A stretch of 64,000 nt of DNA. Source: Rhodococcus jostii NBRC 16295. Its GTDB lineage: Bacteria > Actinomycetota > Actinomycetes > Mycobacteriales > Mycobacteriaceae. The stretch spans positions 1 to 64,000 of the forward strand of contig NZ_BCWY01000036.1 of assembly GCF_001894825.1 (NCBI RefSeq). Direction: 5' to 3'. Each line of letters opens with the position of its first letter. Positions within the stretch are counted from its first letter, which is position 1. Position numbers and translations under genes: made by a program. Below, piece by piece: positions 1 to 8,282 of the stretch. The notes under the pieces were generated by a model. The model did no database searches, was not told the DNA's origin, and saw only the letters and a list, made by a program, of their open reading frames with translations.

Positions 1-1189
1 GACAACACGAGAAAGAATCCGACAGGGCGGCTTGACAAATAGAGAGGCACCCCCTCTTGATACCCACCGCGGTGCGGTGCTCGTCGAGGACGGCGATCTT
101 CTCCTCCAGCTGAGCGCGAACCTCGGGCGGGGCGGTGGCGGCCAGCCGTGTCAACCGGGCCGCCTTGGCGTGCAGCAGCTGCCCCTCCGCCTGCAGGCGG
201 GCCAGTTTGATCCCGAGGCCGCGGTCGTCGTAGGTCCATCCCCGGTAATCCGAGGACAACCCACCGGGACCCTCTGCCACGATGGCGGCGGCACCCAGAG
301 TGGACGGCGACCAATCGACCCCCACCGCGACCGCCCCGGCAGTGAGGTCGGCGGCAGGCACCATCTCGGTGGCCGCGCACCGCCACAGCAGGCCCCGGCC
401 GTCGATGACCAGGGTCGGCAGATGCCAATCGGTGATCGCCCGGCCGAACAGATGCGCAGGGATGGTCGCGGTCAGCCGGACACTGCGCCACTGCGCCCGC
501 CCCGCCGGGACGGGGCAGGTCGGCAGCTTCACCGTCAACACCAGCTCACCGTTCGTCGAGGTGATCTGCGCGAGTTGCCGATCGGCCGCCGAGAGCCGGG
601 CCATCGCGCTCGTCTGCGGTGGTTCCTGCACGTCGGTGATCCGCACGTCGGTGATCCGCAACGGGCCGCCCGGTGCCCCGCCACCGCGGCGGGCGCGGGC
701 AATCAGCTGGCGCCGCACGCCCCGCGCGAAAGCCGGTGGCACAGCGTCGCCCGGCCCGGCCGGCGGCGCCACAACCCCGGTGGTCGGATCGAATCGGGCC
801 GACAGTGCCGTGATCGCGGTGTCGCGGTAGGCCAGGGTCCGCAAGGTGGCCATCACCTGCGCCGTCACCACCCGGCTCACCCGCGACGGCACATAGACCC
901 CGACCGGGTAGATCGGAGTCCAGCCGAGGCGGGCCGCGGCGACATGCCCCTGTGCGGGCAGCCTGCGGTCCTGGCGGTCCAGCCCGGCGGCGAGGACATC
1001 GAACGTCGCCGGCTGCCACAGCCGCGACACCAACTCGCCACTCGCGGCGGTGATCAGGTCGAGCAGCCACCCCACCCGGGTGTCGACGTCGTCGAGGCCG
1101 ATCGGCTCCCCGGTCACGCCGTCGACCGCCACATGGGCGCGGGTGGTGAACGCGAACTGCCGCGGCGCAGTCGATCCCGGCCTGGTCAT
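1..1189 (-). CDS. TnpB/OrfB-type (IS200/IS605-like) transposon protein, 3' end outside window or disrupted
   Basis: The reverse strand is open from an ATG at 1189 to the left edge with no stop. The translation has a RuvC-I-like motif, VGVDWSPSTLG (Asp near residue 291), then the basic helical segment typical of TnpB (LLHAKAARLTRLAA and EEKIAVLDEHRTAVG). TnpB proteins are RNA-guided nucleases of IS200/IS605-type elements; that role is family knowledge. The second RuvC motif and the zinc ribbon are not in the window. After about position 57 the predicted residues (IKRGCLSICQ) do not resemble the family continuation, so a second insertion may interrupt the gene at the edge. A GTG at 1198 is an alternative start; neither start has a clear ribosome site. 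It could be a decayed copy. Confidence 0.65.
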   Translation of the reverse strand, partial: MTRPGSTAPRQFAFTTRAHVAVDGVTGEPIGLDDVDTRVGWLLDLITAASGELVSRLWQPATFDVLAAGLDRQDRRLPAQGHVAAARLGWTPIYPVGVYVPSRVSRVVTAQVMATLRTLAYRDTAITALSARFDPTTGVVAPPAGPGDAVPPAFARGVRRQLIARARRGGGAPGGPLRITDVRITDVQEPPQTSAMARLSAADRQLAQITSTNGELVLTVKLPTCPVPAGRAQWRSVRLTATIPAHLFGRAITDWHLPTLVIDGRGLLWRCAATEMVPAADLTAGAVAVGVDWSPSTLGAAAIVAEGPGGLSSDYRGWTYDDRGLGIKLARLQAEGQLLHAKAARLTRLAATAPPEVRAQLEEKIAVLDEHRTAVGIKRGCLSICQAALSDSFSCC

Positions 1190-1263
1190 GCCGGGCACAA
1201 TGCACGATCGGCGAGCACCGTTGCGTTCGGAGATGACCTGCGATCGCCCGAGATGCTCATCGG

Positions 1264-1380
1264 TTAACCCTGTTCCAGCCGTGCGGCGGCGTCGCCCCGA
1301 AGCCAGTGATGATTCTGCTTCGACCCCGGCGGAGAGAACCGGCCGGACAACGATGCCAGCCGTGCCATGACGTCCTCCAT
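1264..1380 (-). CDS. small 38-aa ORF upstream of the TnpB-type gene
   Basis: An ATG at 1380 follows a strong ribosome site (GGGGGGAG, 5 nt before the start) and encodes 38 residues beginning MEDVMARLASLSGRF and ending in AAARLEQG, then TAA. It lies on the same strand, 75 nt before the TnpB-type start, so the two may be co-transcribed. The product is basic and probably helical, with no recognised domain. It could be an accessory peptide of the element, a leader peptide, or the tail of a longer decayed gene, since the same frame stays open upstream to 1911 without convincing sequence. Function unknown. Confidence 0.35.
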   Translation of the reverse strand: MEDVMARLASLSGRFSPPGSKQNHHWLRGDAAARLEQG

Positions 1381-1940
1381 CAAACTCCCCCCCAAGCGAT
1401 GTGCCGCGCTTGCCTCGCAGGACCTCGACTGTAACGCCGACCTCCGACACTTAGCCTCTGAGAGGAGTCCGCAGGGCCGAACGTCCGACCGGGACACTTG
1501 GTGATCCCTGGCCTTTAAGTGGGTCGTCTGCGGGCTCGGTGTCTGGTCGAGCGGTGTCCTTGTTCGGGAAAGTGGAGCCGGCCGGTAGGCCTGGACCCCT
1601 GCTTGGAGAATGTCTGGGCCGTGGCCGCGATGGTCAGTCACCTGGTGAACAGGGATGTGGACCGACAGGAGCGATGACGATGGCATGGACGTTGGGGATC
1701 GACGTGGCCGTCCGGGCGGAGCATCAGGCGACGCTGGCCCGTGATGGTGCCACGGTATGGCGTGGCCGGAAGTTCTGGACACGGCCGGCCGATCTGGAAC
1801 GGTTGTGGGCGGACTTGGACCTGCCCGATCCGGCTGAGCTGACCGTGGTGGTCGAGCCGACCCGGAACGCGTGGATCGTGCTGGCGGAGTGGTTCCGTCG
1901 CCACGGCGCACGCGTGGCGATGGTCCCGCAGATTCGGTGA
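1381..1940 (+). mobile_element. remnant of an IS110-family insertion sequence (left part)
   Basis: This stretch holds the 5' end of an IS110-type transposase and about 290 bp of preceding DNA with no credible gene. IS110 elements lack terminal inverted repeats and carry a structured noncoding end beside the transposase. In the IS110 subgroup that end lies 5' of the gene and specifies the bridge RNA (established for IS621). The noncoding part at about 1505-1673 would be the corresponding place here. I see only short imperfect self-complementary stretches, so an RNA is possible but not demonstrated. The exact left boundary is not visible, and the right part of the element is missing. Confidence 0.5.
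1674..1940 (+). pseudogene. IS110-family transposase, N-terminal fragment
   Basis: Starting at ATG 1674 (AGGAG 5 nt upstream), the product reads MTMAWTLGIDVAVRAEHQATL, with a second conserved stretch LTVVVEPTRNAW. These are the first two acidic motifs (Asp in GIDVA, Glu in VVEPT) of the DEDD RuvC-like N-terminal domain of IS110/IS492 transposases. The frame ends after MVPQIR at residue 88, where an intact protein of about 400 residues would continue into the rest of the DEDD domain and the C-terminal serine domain. Only a stub remains, so it cannot catalyse transposition. The break near 1933 marks a deletion or a later rearrangement next to the truncated hydrolase at 2080. Confidence 0.75.
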
Positions 1941-2079
1941 CCCGAACCGGTGCGCCGGGAAGGCAACCGGCCCTCCTATGCCGACTTGCGCACCCCCACT
2001 ACCGACATGCCCAAGTATTCCCCAGTCTCACCAATTCGCATCGACAGACAGTGTCAGAACCTACTCGATAGTATTAGAA

Positions 2080-2604
2080 ATGGTGGCAACAGTTGAGAGC
2101 CTCGCTGTCCCCCACCCGTTCGTCCGGTTCGGCTCACGGTTCCTGCGAACGATCGCGCGGCGCGGGTGGTTCGAACCGGTGATCGCCGCACCTGTCCTCG
2201 GCCCGCGACTGCTGGGCCGGGGACGTCAACGGTTGACGCACCACCTGCTGCGGGGCTTCACCAGCGACCGGAACACGTGGTCGGATGAGGACGTCGAACT
2301 CTTCGTCGGCCGGCTGCGTGAACCGGCCCGCGCGGGCGCCGCGTCCGCGCTGTACCGCCGTTTCGTCATGCCCGAGGCCGCGCGGATCATGACCGGGGCG
2401 TACGGGCACAGTCGGCTTCGCGCACCCACTCGGGTGCTCGTCGGCGCGGAAGACCCCATCGTGCGCCCGGAGTTCCTCGGCGGATTCGAGGAGCACACCG
2501 ACGATTTCGGTATCGAGTTCGTGGACGGCGCCTCGCACTTCGTCGTCGACGAAAGGCCGGACGCGGTGCTCGAATACGTGCTCGAATTCTTCGCCTCGTC
2601 CTGA
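2080..2604 (+). pseudogene. alpha/beta hydrolase (epoxide-hydrolase-like), 3' fragment
   Basis: The frame from about 2080 to the stop at 2604 encodes the cap and C-terminal part of an alpha/beta hydrolase. It begins at the VPHP segment that normally follows the nucleophile elbow by about 20 residues. It retains the acid region (GAEDPIVRPEF) and the catalytic His region (GASHFVVDERPDAV). The first 110-130 residues, with the oxyanion HG motif and nucleophile Ser/Asp, are missing. The loss coincides with the IS110 fragment just upstream, so insertion or deletion by the element is the simple explanation. ATG 2080 is a possible start, but the product would have no nucleophile. The frame is open back to 1978 but without recognisable sequence. 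Confidence 0.65.
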
Positions 2605-2624
2605 CTGTCGTGCCCCAGCGCACT

Positions 2625-3371
2625 CTACGAGGCGGCGACCGGCACCTCACGTGTCGGCACGATGTTCCCCGAATGGTCGACTTCTCCCAGGGAGAATCCC
2701 ACGCCGCGCACCGTGTGGACGACATACGGCGAACCGACGGCCACCAGCTTCCGCCGGAGCGAGCAGATGTACGCGTTGAGGACGTTCGTCTTCGACTCCA
2801 CGGTCACACCCCACACCATGAGCATCAGGTCGCGGCGGGTGACGACTCTGTCGACGTTGTGGGCGAGCACGGTGAAGAGGATGAATTCCGTTCTGGTCAG
2901 CGTGGTGCGCAGCCCGTCGTGGTCGGGTTCGTGAGGCTCTTCGCACAGGCAGAGGTCCTGCGCGTCGGCAGGTGTGGTCGCGGGGACGTCGGGCTTGACG
3001 CGCCGGAGGATCGCGCGGAGTCGTGCGACGAGTTCGTCGGCACCGACCGGAATCTCCATCACGTCGTCGGCGCCGGCCTCGAGGAGGTCGCTGCGACGGT
3101 TTCCGGACCGGAAGGTGCCGATCACGACGACGGCGAGCGCGAACCGCATTGCCTTCAACGCGCGCACGGTGGTGAGGGCGTCGAGGTGTGGTGATCGCGC
3201 GTCGACGATGACGACGTCGGGTGGTTCGAGGCGGGACCGCACCGGTTCCGCGTAGGTTCTGGTGACGAAGAACCCCGCATTCCGCAGGCGGTCGACGACG
3301 GATCTGTCCACGTCGGCGTCGATGAGCAGCACACGGGGACGGGCGACGGCCGGGCTCGACACAGAGTTCAT
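2625..3371 (-). CDS. OmpR/PhoB-family response regulator (orphan, atypical receiver)
   Basis: The 248-residue product has an N-terminal receiver-like domain (about residues 10-125; acceptor-position Asp in VVIVDARSP) and a C-terminal winged-helix domain (about 155-235; LTRTEFILFTVLAHN, then VHTVRGVGFSLGE), the OmpR/PhoB plan for DNA binding. ATG 3371 is chosen because GGAGGAA lies 6 nt upstream and the LLIDAD strand follows soon after; the frame extends further without support. The conserved receiver Lys of the KPF motif appears to be Ile (VMEIPVGADEL), so phosphorylation may be weak or absent. No histidine kinase is adjacent. The gene is convergent with the hydrolase fragment. Its target is unknown. 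Confidence 0.8.
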   Translation of the reverse strand: MNSVSSPAVARPRVLLIDADVDRSVVDRLRNAGFFVTRTYAEPVRSRLEPPDVVIVDARSPHLDALTTVRALKAMRFALAVVVIGTFRSGNRRSDLLEAGADDVMEIPVGADELVARLRAILRRVKPDVPATTPADAQDLCLCEEPHEPDHDGLRTTLTRTEFILFTVLAHNVDRVVTRRDLMLMVWGVTVESKTNVLNAYICSLRRKLVAVGSPYVVHTVRGVGFSLGEVDHSGNIVPTREVPVAAS

Positions 3372-3530
3372 GCGGGTTCCTCCTGTTTTCGAGCCTCGCT
3401 GTGGGTGTGCCGGACAGATCAACAGGCGGCGAAGATCAAGTTCCCACGCCGCAGTTGATGACGATATCGACCGGAACTCCCCTATCGTTACCGTGGAGAC
3501 CGCTGCATCACCCGATCGGGAGGTCGCTGT

Positions 3531-4379
3531 ATGTCCCAGCTCCAGTACGTCGCGCTGCACGGGGACGAAGTCGCATACCGGATGAGCGGTGAGGGCGAGA
3601 CGCTGCTGCTGGTCCACGGGATGGCGGGGAGTTCCGCGACGTGGCGTGCTGTTCTCCCTCAGTTGGAGCAGCGGTACCGGGTGCTGGCGCCGGATCTGCC
3701 GGGCCACGGCGACTCGGCCAAACCGCGCGGCGACTACTCGCTGGGCGCGTTCGCCGCGTGGCTGCGGGACCTCCTGCAGGAACTGGACATCGATCGGGTG
3801 ACTGTGGTCGGGCAATCACTCGGCGGCGGGGTGGCGATGCAGTTCAGCTATCAGCATCCCGAACTGTGCGACCGCCTGGTCCTCATCGGCAGCGGCGGGC
3901 TGGGACCGGATGTGAACTGGACGCTGCGGTTGCTGGCCGCGCCGGGGTCGGAGTTTCTCCTGCCGTTGATGGCGCCCCCCGCGATTCGCGACGCCGGCAA
4001 CAAGGTCCGCAGCTGGTTGGCGGCGGTGGGGATCCAGTCGGTGCGCGGCGACGAGATGTGGCACGCCTACTCGTCCCTGTCCGATCCGGAGACCCGTCAG
4101 GCGTTCCTGCGGACCTTGCGCGCCGTGGTCGATCACCGGGGGCAGGCGGTGAGCGCACTGAACCGCCTGTACCTGAACGCCGGTCTTCCCACGCAACTGA
4201 TCTGGGGTGACTCGGACGGCATCATCCCGGTCGCGCACGGGTATGCGGCGCACGAGGCGATGCCCGGGAGCCGGCTCGCCGTCCTGAGCGGTGTCGGACA
4301 CTACCCGCACCTGGAGGATCCCGCCGCGGTCGTGGACATCATCGACGACTTCGTCTCGACGACGCCGGCGCGCAGCTGA
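3531..4379 (+). CDS. alpha/beta hydrolase
   Basis: This 282-residue protein has the complete hydrolase set: oxyanion motif LLVHGMAGSS (about residue 28), nucleophile elbow GQSLGGG (Ser near residue 95), acid in WGDSDGIIP, and catalytic His in GVGHYPHLED near the C-terminus. There is no signal peptide, so it is cytoplasmic. The fold covers esterases, C-C bond hydrolases and haloperoxidase-like enzymes; the substrate cannot be read from sequence. It is transcribed divergently from the response regulator (160 bp between starts), which could control it. The GGAGGTCGCTGT stretch before ATG 3531 contains the likely ribosome site. Confidence 0.85.
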   Translation: MSQLQYVALHGDEVAYRMSGEGETLLLVHGMAGSSATWRAVLPQLEQRYRVLAPDLPGHGDSAKPRGDYSLGAFAAWLRDLLQELDIDRVTVVGQSLGGGVAMQFSYQHPELCDRLVLIGSGGLGPDVNWTLRLLAAPGSEFLLPLMAPPAIRDAGNKVRSWLAAVGIQSVRGDEMWHAYSSLSDPETRQAFLRTLRAVVDHRGQAVSALNRLYLNAGLPTQLIWGDSDGIIPVAHGYAAHEAMPGSRLAVLSGVGHYPHLEDPAAVVDIIDDFVSTTPARS

Positions 4380-4395
4380 GCGGGCCACCGGGACG

Positions 4396-5073
4396 CTATT
4401 GCGCCACGGATCGTGCGGCTTCGGCCCTCACGCGGCGTCCGGTCACGAGGATGTAGACGCTGATCACCGCCACCCAGGCCGGGAACGCCAACGTCGTCCA
4501 GATGCTGAAGCTGACGACGACCAGCAGGGCCAGGGCGATCAGGTAGGTTGTCACGACGAGCCAGCGCGGCATCAGTCCGGTCCGGAGCCAGATCGTTCCC
4601 AGCGAGATCATGAACACCGCGGCCATGCGCAGTGCGTACACGTGGTTGATCTGCAGCATGATCTCGCGGCCGAAGTAGACGATCTCGTCCGCGGAACTGC
4701 CGGAGTGACGGGCGATCGCGAGGACGCCGCCCGCCGTTCCCATCGAGACGAAACCCATCGCGAGGAAGAGCAGTCCACTGCCCAGGAACACCGTCGCGAA
4801 GAAGCGGTCCTCGAGGTCGCCGAGACGGTCGCGGATCACGCCGATGAACCACAGGAAGGCGATTCCCGCGAAGGGGGCGAGCACGAGGGCCGTCTTGATC
4901 CGCGTCTCCCCGCTTCCCACCCAGGGTGTTTCGTCGAACGGGTCGGCCGGCAGTGCGGTGTGTATCAGGACGAGGCTGGTGGAGAAGAGTGCGGCGAAGA
5001 CGATTCCCGCGACGGCCGCCGAGCGCGGCGTCCTCAGCAGGCGGAACTGCTTCTGGTCCTGCGTGTCGGCCAT
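4396..5073 (-). CDS. hypothetical integral membrane protein
   Basis: The 225-residue product has about six hydrophobic segments (for example VAGIVFAALFSTSLVLIHTA and VVTTYLIALALLVVVSF), separated by short polar loops. The N-terminus is cytosolic-looking (MADTQDQKQFRLLRTPRSAA) with no cleavable signal. I recognise no catalytic or transport motif. It ends 16 bp from the convergent hydrolase gene and is divergent from the MFS gene at 5404. Function unknown; placement beside the exporter suggests only a possible shared stress or envelope context. Confidence 0.75.
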   Translation of the reverse strand: MADTQDQKQFRLLRTPRSAAVAGIVFAALFSTSLVLIHTALPADPFDETPWVGSGETRIKTALVLAPFAGIAFLWFIGVIRDRLGDLEDRFFATVFLGSGLLFLAMGFVSMGTAGGVLAIARHSGSSADEIVYFGREIMLQINHVYALRMAAVFMISLGTIWLRTGLMPRWLVVTTYLIALALLVVVSFSIWTTLAFPAWVAVISVYILVTGRRVRAEAARSVAQ

Positions 5074-5403
5074 GAGGTAATCCTCGCTCGAGGGCGGAGC
5101 CGGAATCAGTGGTTCGCGTCAACTGGTCCGGCCCGGCGAGGAAACCGACCGAGGCGTCTGCTACGCCCGATTCGAGTGCGCGAACTGGCCTTTTCCCGGG
5201 GGGCGTGCACGTCGGATGCGTCGGCCTCCCGCTGGGCGGAACGCCGCATGGCGTGCCGGATGCCCGAGAACTGTGATGTCAATTACACATTCACGAGACC
5301 TCGACCACCGAATGTGACCACCCACCCCTACCGCCCGGCTCGGGCCTGCCGCAGTGCCGCGGCGGGGCCGGGAGTTCCCGTGCAGGTACCCGAAAGGACC
5401 TCG
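5074..5403. other. divergent intergenic region, no gene
   Basis: These 330 bp separate the membrane protein from the divergent MFS gene and should contain both promoters. A relatively AT-rich patch (about 5270-5320, including TGTGATGTCAATTACACA) is a candidate regulator or promoter area, but its dyad symmetry is limited to the outer four bases. I see no convincing small gene or hairpin. Confidence 0.4.
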
Positions 5404-6918
5404 ATGATGGTCACCCATGCGCCCAGCGGCGGATCGGCTCACTCGCGACAGCAGGACAGCACTGCCGAGCGATGGACGCCGCGCCTGATCTTCTCGCTCG
5501 CCTCGATCGTGTTACTCCTGGAGATGCTCGCGGTCAGCTACATGATGATCTCGATCGCGTTGCCGCAGATCGTCACCCACTACCAGACGACCCAGGGTGC
5601 GTGGCTGCTCACATCGTTCCTGCTGGTGGGTGCGATCACCTGTCCACTGATCGGCAAACTCGCCGACACACACGGCAAACGCAGGCTTCTGCTGATCGCC
5701 GTCGGCCTGTCGGCGCTGGGTTCGCTGATCTCCGCGGTCGCACCGACGTACGCGGTGCTGATCGCGGGCCGCTCCCTGACGGGTCTGCTCGTGCCCTGCC
5801 TGTTCCTGAGCTATTCGCTCATCCGGGACGTCTTCCCCACCCGGACGGTGGCGTTGGCGGTCAGTATCGCCACGAGTGGCATGGGACTCATCGCGATTCC
5901 CGCGCCGTTCTTCACCGGCTGGCTGATCGACAACTTCGGGTTCCGCAGCATCTTCTGGTTCTTCCTGGCAGGCCTGGTGATCCTCAGCGTGCTGATCCGG
6001 GCGACGACCGCCGAATCGTCGGTGCGTCTGCGGTCGCGGATCGACCTGATCGGCGCGGCGCTCCTGGGCGTCGGACTCGCGGGCATTCTCGTCGGGGTGA
6101 GCTTCGGACCGTCGTGGGGATGGAAGTCCGGGTCCACGATCGGTTTCATCGCCGGCGGTGTCGCCCTGCTGGTGGCGTGGGTCGTGTCTGCCCGCCTGCT
6201 CGCGGACCCGTTGATCGACATTCGGTTCTTCGGCAAGCGGCCCGTGTTCCTGACGGCGCTCGGCGCGGGATTCTGCTACGGCACGTCCTCGGTGTTCACG
6301 ATCATGCTCCCGATGATGTGCATGACCCCGGCGATCCTGGGACTCGGCTACGGATTCGGAATCAGCGCAGAAGGATTCGCGATCTTCCAGGCGCCGTTGG
6401 GTGGCGCGGTGGTGATCGGCGGACTGATCGTCGGAACCTTGGTGCCCCGCAATGTCCGCCCGCGGATCCTGATGATCGTAGGCATGCTCGTGATGGCCGC
6501 GGCCTGCCTGCTCACGGCGACGATCCACGACGACAAGGCGCTCCTCATCGGTTTCGCCGCCCTCCTCGGCGTGGGAATGGGCATGGGCTACGCGTCGATC
6601 CCGAACCTGCTCATCGCCGCGGTGCCGCCGCAGCTGCAGGCGACGACGGCGAGCATGGTGGCGGTGTTCCAGAGCATCCTGCCCGCCATCCTGCCGGTGA
6701 TCGCCTTCTCCGTGCTGAACTCGCACATCGCGACCGTCATGCAGGGTGCGGTCTTCTACACCGACACCGGTATCACGATCGCGTTCGTCATCGGCGCGAT
6801 CTCCGCTCTGCTCGGTGCGATCGTGGCCTTTGCGCTGCCCCGACGGATCTCCCAGCTGAGCGCACCCGGCGCGGCGACCACGGCCGACGAGGACGCGGCG
6901 GTCGTCCTCGCCCACTAG
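5404..6918 (+). CDS. MFS transporter, DHA2-like (14 TM)
   Basis: The 504-residue product has about 14 hydrophobic helices and the MFS loop 2-3 signature GKLADTHGKRRLL (about residue 80), fitting the DHA2 drug:H+ antiporter branch. ATG 5404 has AAAGGA about 8 nt upstream; the same frame is open far upstream but without coding character. The C-terminus is a short acidic tail (AATTADEDAAVV). Members export drugs, dyes or metabolites from the inner membrane; the substrate here is not predictable. No TetR/MarR regulator is adjacent. A strong hairpin follows the stop, so it is probably monocistronic. Confidence 0.85.
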   Translation: MMVTHAPSGGSAHSRQQDSTAERWTPRLIFSLASIVLLLEMLAVSYMMISIALPQIVTHYQTTQGAWLLTSFLLVGAITCPLIGKLADTHGKRRLLLIAVGLSALGSLISAVAPTYAVLIAGRSLTGLLVPCLFLSYSLIRDVFPTRTVALAVSIATSGMGLIAIPAPFFTGWLIDNFGFRSIFWFFLAGLVILSVLIRATTAESSVRLRSRIDLIGAALLGVGLAGILVGVSFGPSWGWKSGSTIGFIAGGVALLVAWVVSARLLADPLIDIRFFGKRPVFLTALGAGFCYGTSSVFTIMLPMMCMTPAILGLGYGFGISAEGFAIFQAPLGGAVVIGGLIVGTLVPRNVRPRILMIVGMLVMAAACLLTATIHDDKALLIGFAALLGVGMGMGYASIPNLLIAAVPPQLQATTASMVAVFQSILPAILPVIAFSVLNSHIATVMQGAVFYTDTGITIAFVIGAISALLGAIVAFALPRRISQLSAPGAATTADEDAAVVLAH

Positions 6919-6930
6919 CCACCCGACACC

Positions 6931-6968
6931 GTCGTCGCCGCGACTCCCCCGGGGGTCGCGGCGACGAC
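6931..6968 (+). terminator. GC-rich hairpin terminator after the MFS gene
   Basis: A near-perfect palindrome 12 nt after the stop: 13-bp arms GTCGTCGCCGCGA and TCGCGGCGACGAC, with CCCCC/GGGGG continuing inward. No T-run follows, which is usual for actinobacterial terminators. Confidence 0.75.
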
Positions 6969-7069
6969 GTGTCCCGCACTCCGTCGAAACCACTCCCGGC
7001 CGCCGGCCGAGTGGGAGGCTGGGAAGAGGAGACCGCTCTCCGGCTCGACTCGGACGACAGGAGACCACC

Positions 7070-7495
7070 ATGCAACTTCCCACACTCGGCGACCTACCCG
7101 GCCGGATCGCGACCGGGGGTTTCATCCTCCACTCGGGGATGCAGAAGAGGTCGGCGGACGAGCAGACCGCCGGGGCCATTCACGGCATGGCGGCGGGGGC
7201 GTTTCCGTTCCTGAATGCGATTCCGCCGGAACGATTCATCAAGTTGCTGTCGGCCGCCGAGATCGGTACCGGCGCAGCGCTGCTCACTCCGATAGTGCCG
7301 ACCCCACTGGCGGGTGCGGCACTCACCGCGTTCTCCGGGGGACTCGTGGCGATGTACGCCCGGACACCTGCTCTGCGGAATCCCGGCAGCATCTGGCCCA
7401 ACGAGAACGGCATCGCCGTCGCGAAGGACGTGTGGATGCTCGGGATGGGGCTCGGCTTCGTGCTCGGCGGATTGTCGCGGTCCCGCAGCTGCTGA
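7070..7495 (+). CDS. DoxX-like small membrane protein
   Basis: This 141-residue protein has three or four hydrophobic segments (around residues 40-55, 62-80, 84-100 and 118-135) and the arrangement of DoxX-like quinone/redox-associated membrane proteins. Assignment is by general pattern only. ATG 7070 is preceded by AGGAG at 9 nt. It lies downstream of the MFS terminator and upstream of the regulator promoter at 7588, so it is probably a separate transcript. No cysteine or metal motif suggests a specific role. Confidence 0.6.
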   Translation: MQLPTLGDLPGRIATGGFILHSGMQKRSADEQTAGAIHGMAAGAFPFLNAIPPERFIKLLSAAEIGTGAALLTPIVPTPLAGAALTAFSGGLVAMYARTPALRNPGSIWPNENGIAVAKDVWMLGMGLGFVLGGLSRSRSC

Positions 7496-7587
7496 CCACC
7501 GGGCGGTGAATCCGGCACCGTCTTTCGTCGCACCGACATCCGGAATGGTGGATTTACTGAATTTTTTTACGATATTCAAGAAAGTCA

Positions 7588-7615
7588 TTGACTCGCTGAA
7601 GATCTTCACTATAGT
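7588..7615 (+). promoter_or_regulatory. SigA-type promoter with a palindromic operator in its spacer
   Basis: TTGACT (7588-7593), 16 nt, TATAGT (7610-7615): a close match to a housekeeping promoter, unusually strong for this GC-rich sequence. The spacer contains the perfect 12-bp palindrome TGAAGATCTTCA (7597-7608). A protein bound there would block RNA polymerase, so autoregulation by the downstream XRE-cupin protein is plausible. Confidence 0.65.
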
Positions 7616-7651
7616 TCGGTGAGTCAGGTCACCCCAGCGGGAGGAACGCCA

Positions 7652-8257
7652 ATGACCACCGAGAGCCCGGCGCACACTCCCGCAGCAACGAGCGCGCTGC
7701 TGACCACCGTCGGTAACAAGGTTCGCTCGATGCGCAAGGAGAAGGGAATGACGCTTGCCCAACTCTCGGAAGTCACTGGTCTCAGCCAGGCGAGCGTCAG
7801 TCAGATCGAACGCGGTCTGGCCAACCCGTCCTTCACCACCCTGGCTCAGCTAGCCCACGGGCTGGACATCCCGGTCGGAAAATTCTTCATCGGCCAGCCG
7901 GACAGCAAGTCGCCTGTCGTGCGCAAACACGAGCGGCGCAATCTCATCGGCGTCACCAAGAAGTCGATGGGTGAGGCGGTCTACGAACTGCTCACTCCCG
8001 ATCAGAACGGCGCTCTGGAGGCGCAGTGGATCGAAACCCCGCCCGGGCACGACACCAGCGCAACCCCGTTCCGTCACAGCGGCGAAGAATTCGGCATCAT
8101 TCTGGCCGGCCGCAAGGACATCTACCTGGACGGGGAATGCCATTCCCTGGAGGCGGGTGACTCGATCACCTTCTCCTCGGACATTCCGCACTGGTACAAG
8201 AACAGCTACGAAGAGGTCTGCGTAGCGATCTGGGTCAACGCGCCACACGCGTGGTGA
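7652..8257 (+). CDS. XRE-family regulator with C-terminal cupin domain
   Basis: The 201-residue product has a helix-turn-helix (about residues 20-75; MTLAQLSEVTGLSQASVSQI) and a double-stranded beta-helix cupin (about 115-195; FRHSGEEFGIILAGRKDIYL, then AGDSITFSSDIPHWYKN). HTH-cupin proteins are small-molecule-responsive repressors or activators of catabolic operons. ATG 7652 has GGAGGAA 6 nt upstream; a GTG at 7619 in frame overlaps the promoter and is less likely. It is followed, in the same direction, by the 8480-16415 catabolic genes, its likely target, and preceded by a promoter with an internal palindrome. The inducer is presumably the substrate or a CoA/keto-acid intermediate. Confidence 0.85.
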   Translation: MTTESPAHTPAATSALLTTVGNKVRSMRKEKGMTLAQLSEVTGLSQASVSQIERGLANPSFTTLAQLAHGLDIPVGKFFIGQPDSKSPVVRKHERRNLIGVTKKSMGEAVYELLTPDQNGALEAQWIETPPGHDTSATPFRHSGEEFGIILAGRKDIYLDGECHSLEAGDSITFSSDIPHWYKNSYEEVCVAIWVNAPHAW

Positions 8258-8282
8258 GCTCGGCGCCGAGCGCGCCCGGTAC

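Noticed and set aside
32-1267. Long plus-strand open frame (411 codons) over the TnpB-type gene
   Set aside because: Composition is Arg/Pro/Gly-rich with no domain, and the reverse strand in another frame gives clear TnpB-like motifs.
5472-7214. Long open frames on both strands across the MFS gene (for example 5472-7214 plus, 5512-7179 minus)
   Set aside because: They are out-of-frame or antisense readings of a gene with clear transmembrane and MFS motifs; GC-rich DNA keeps them open.
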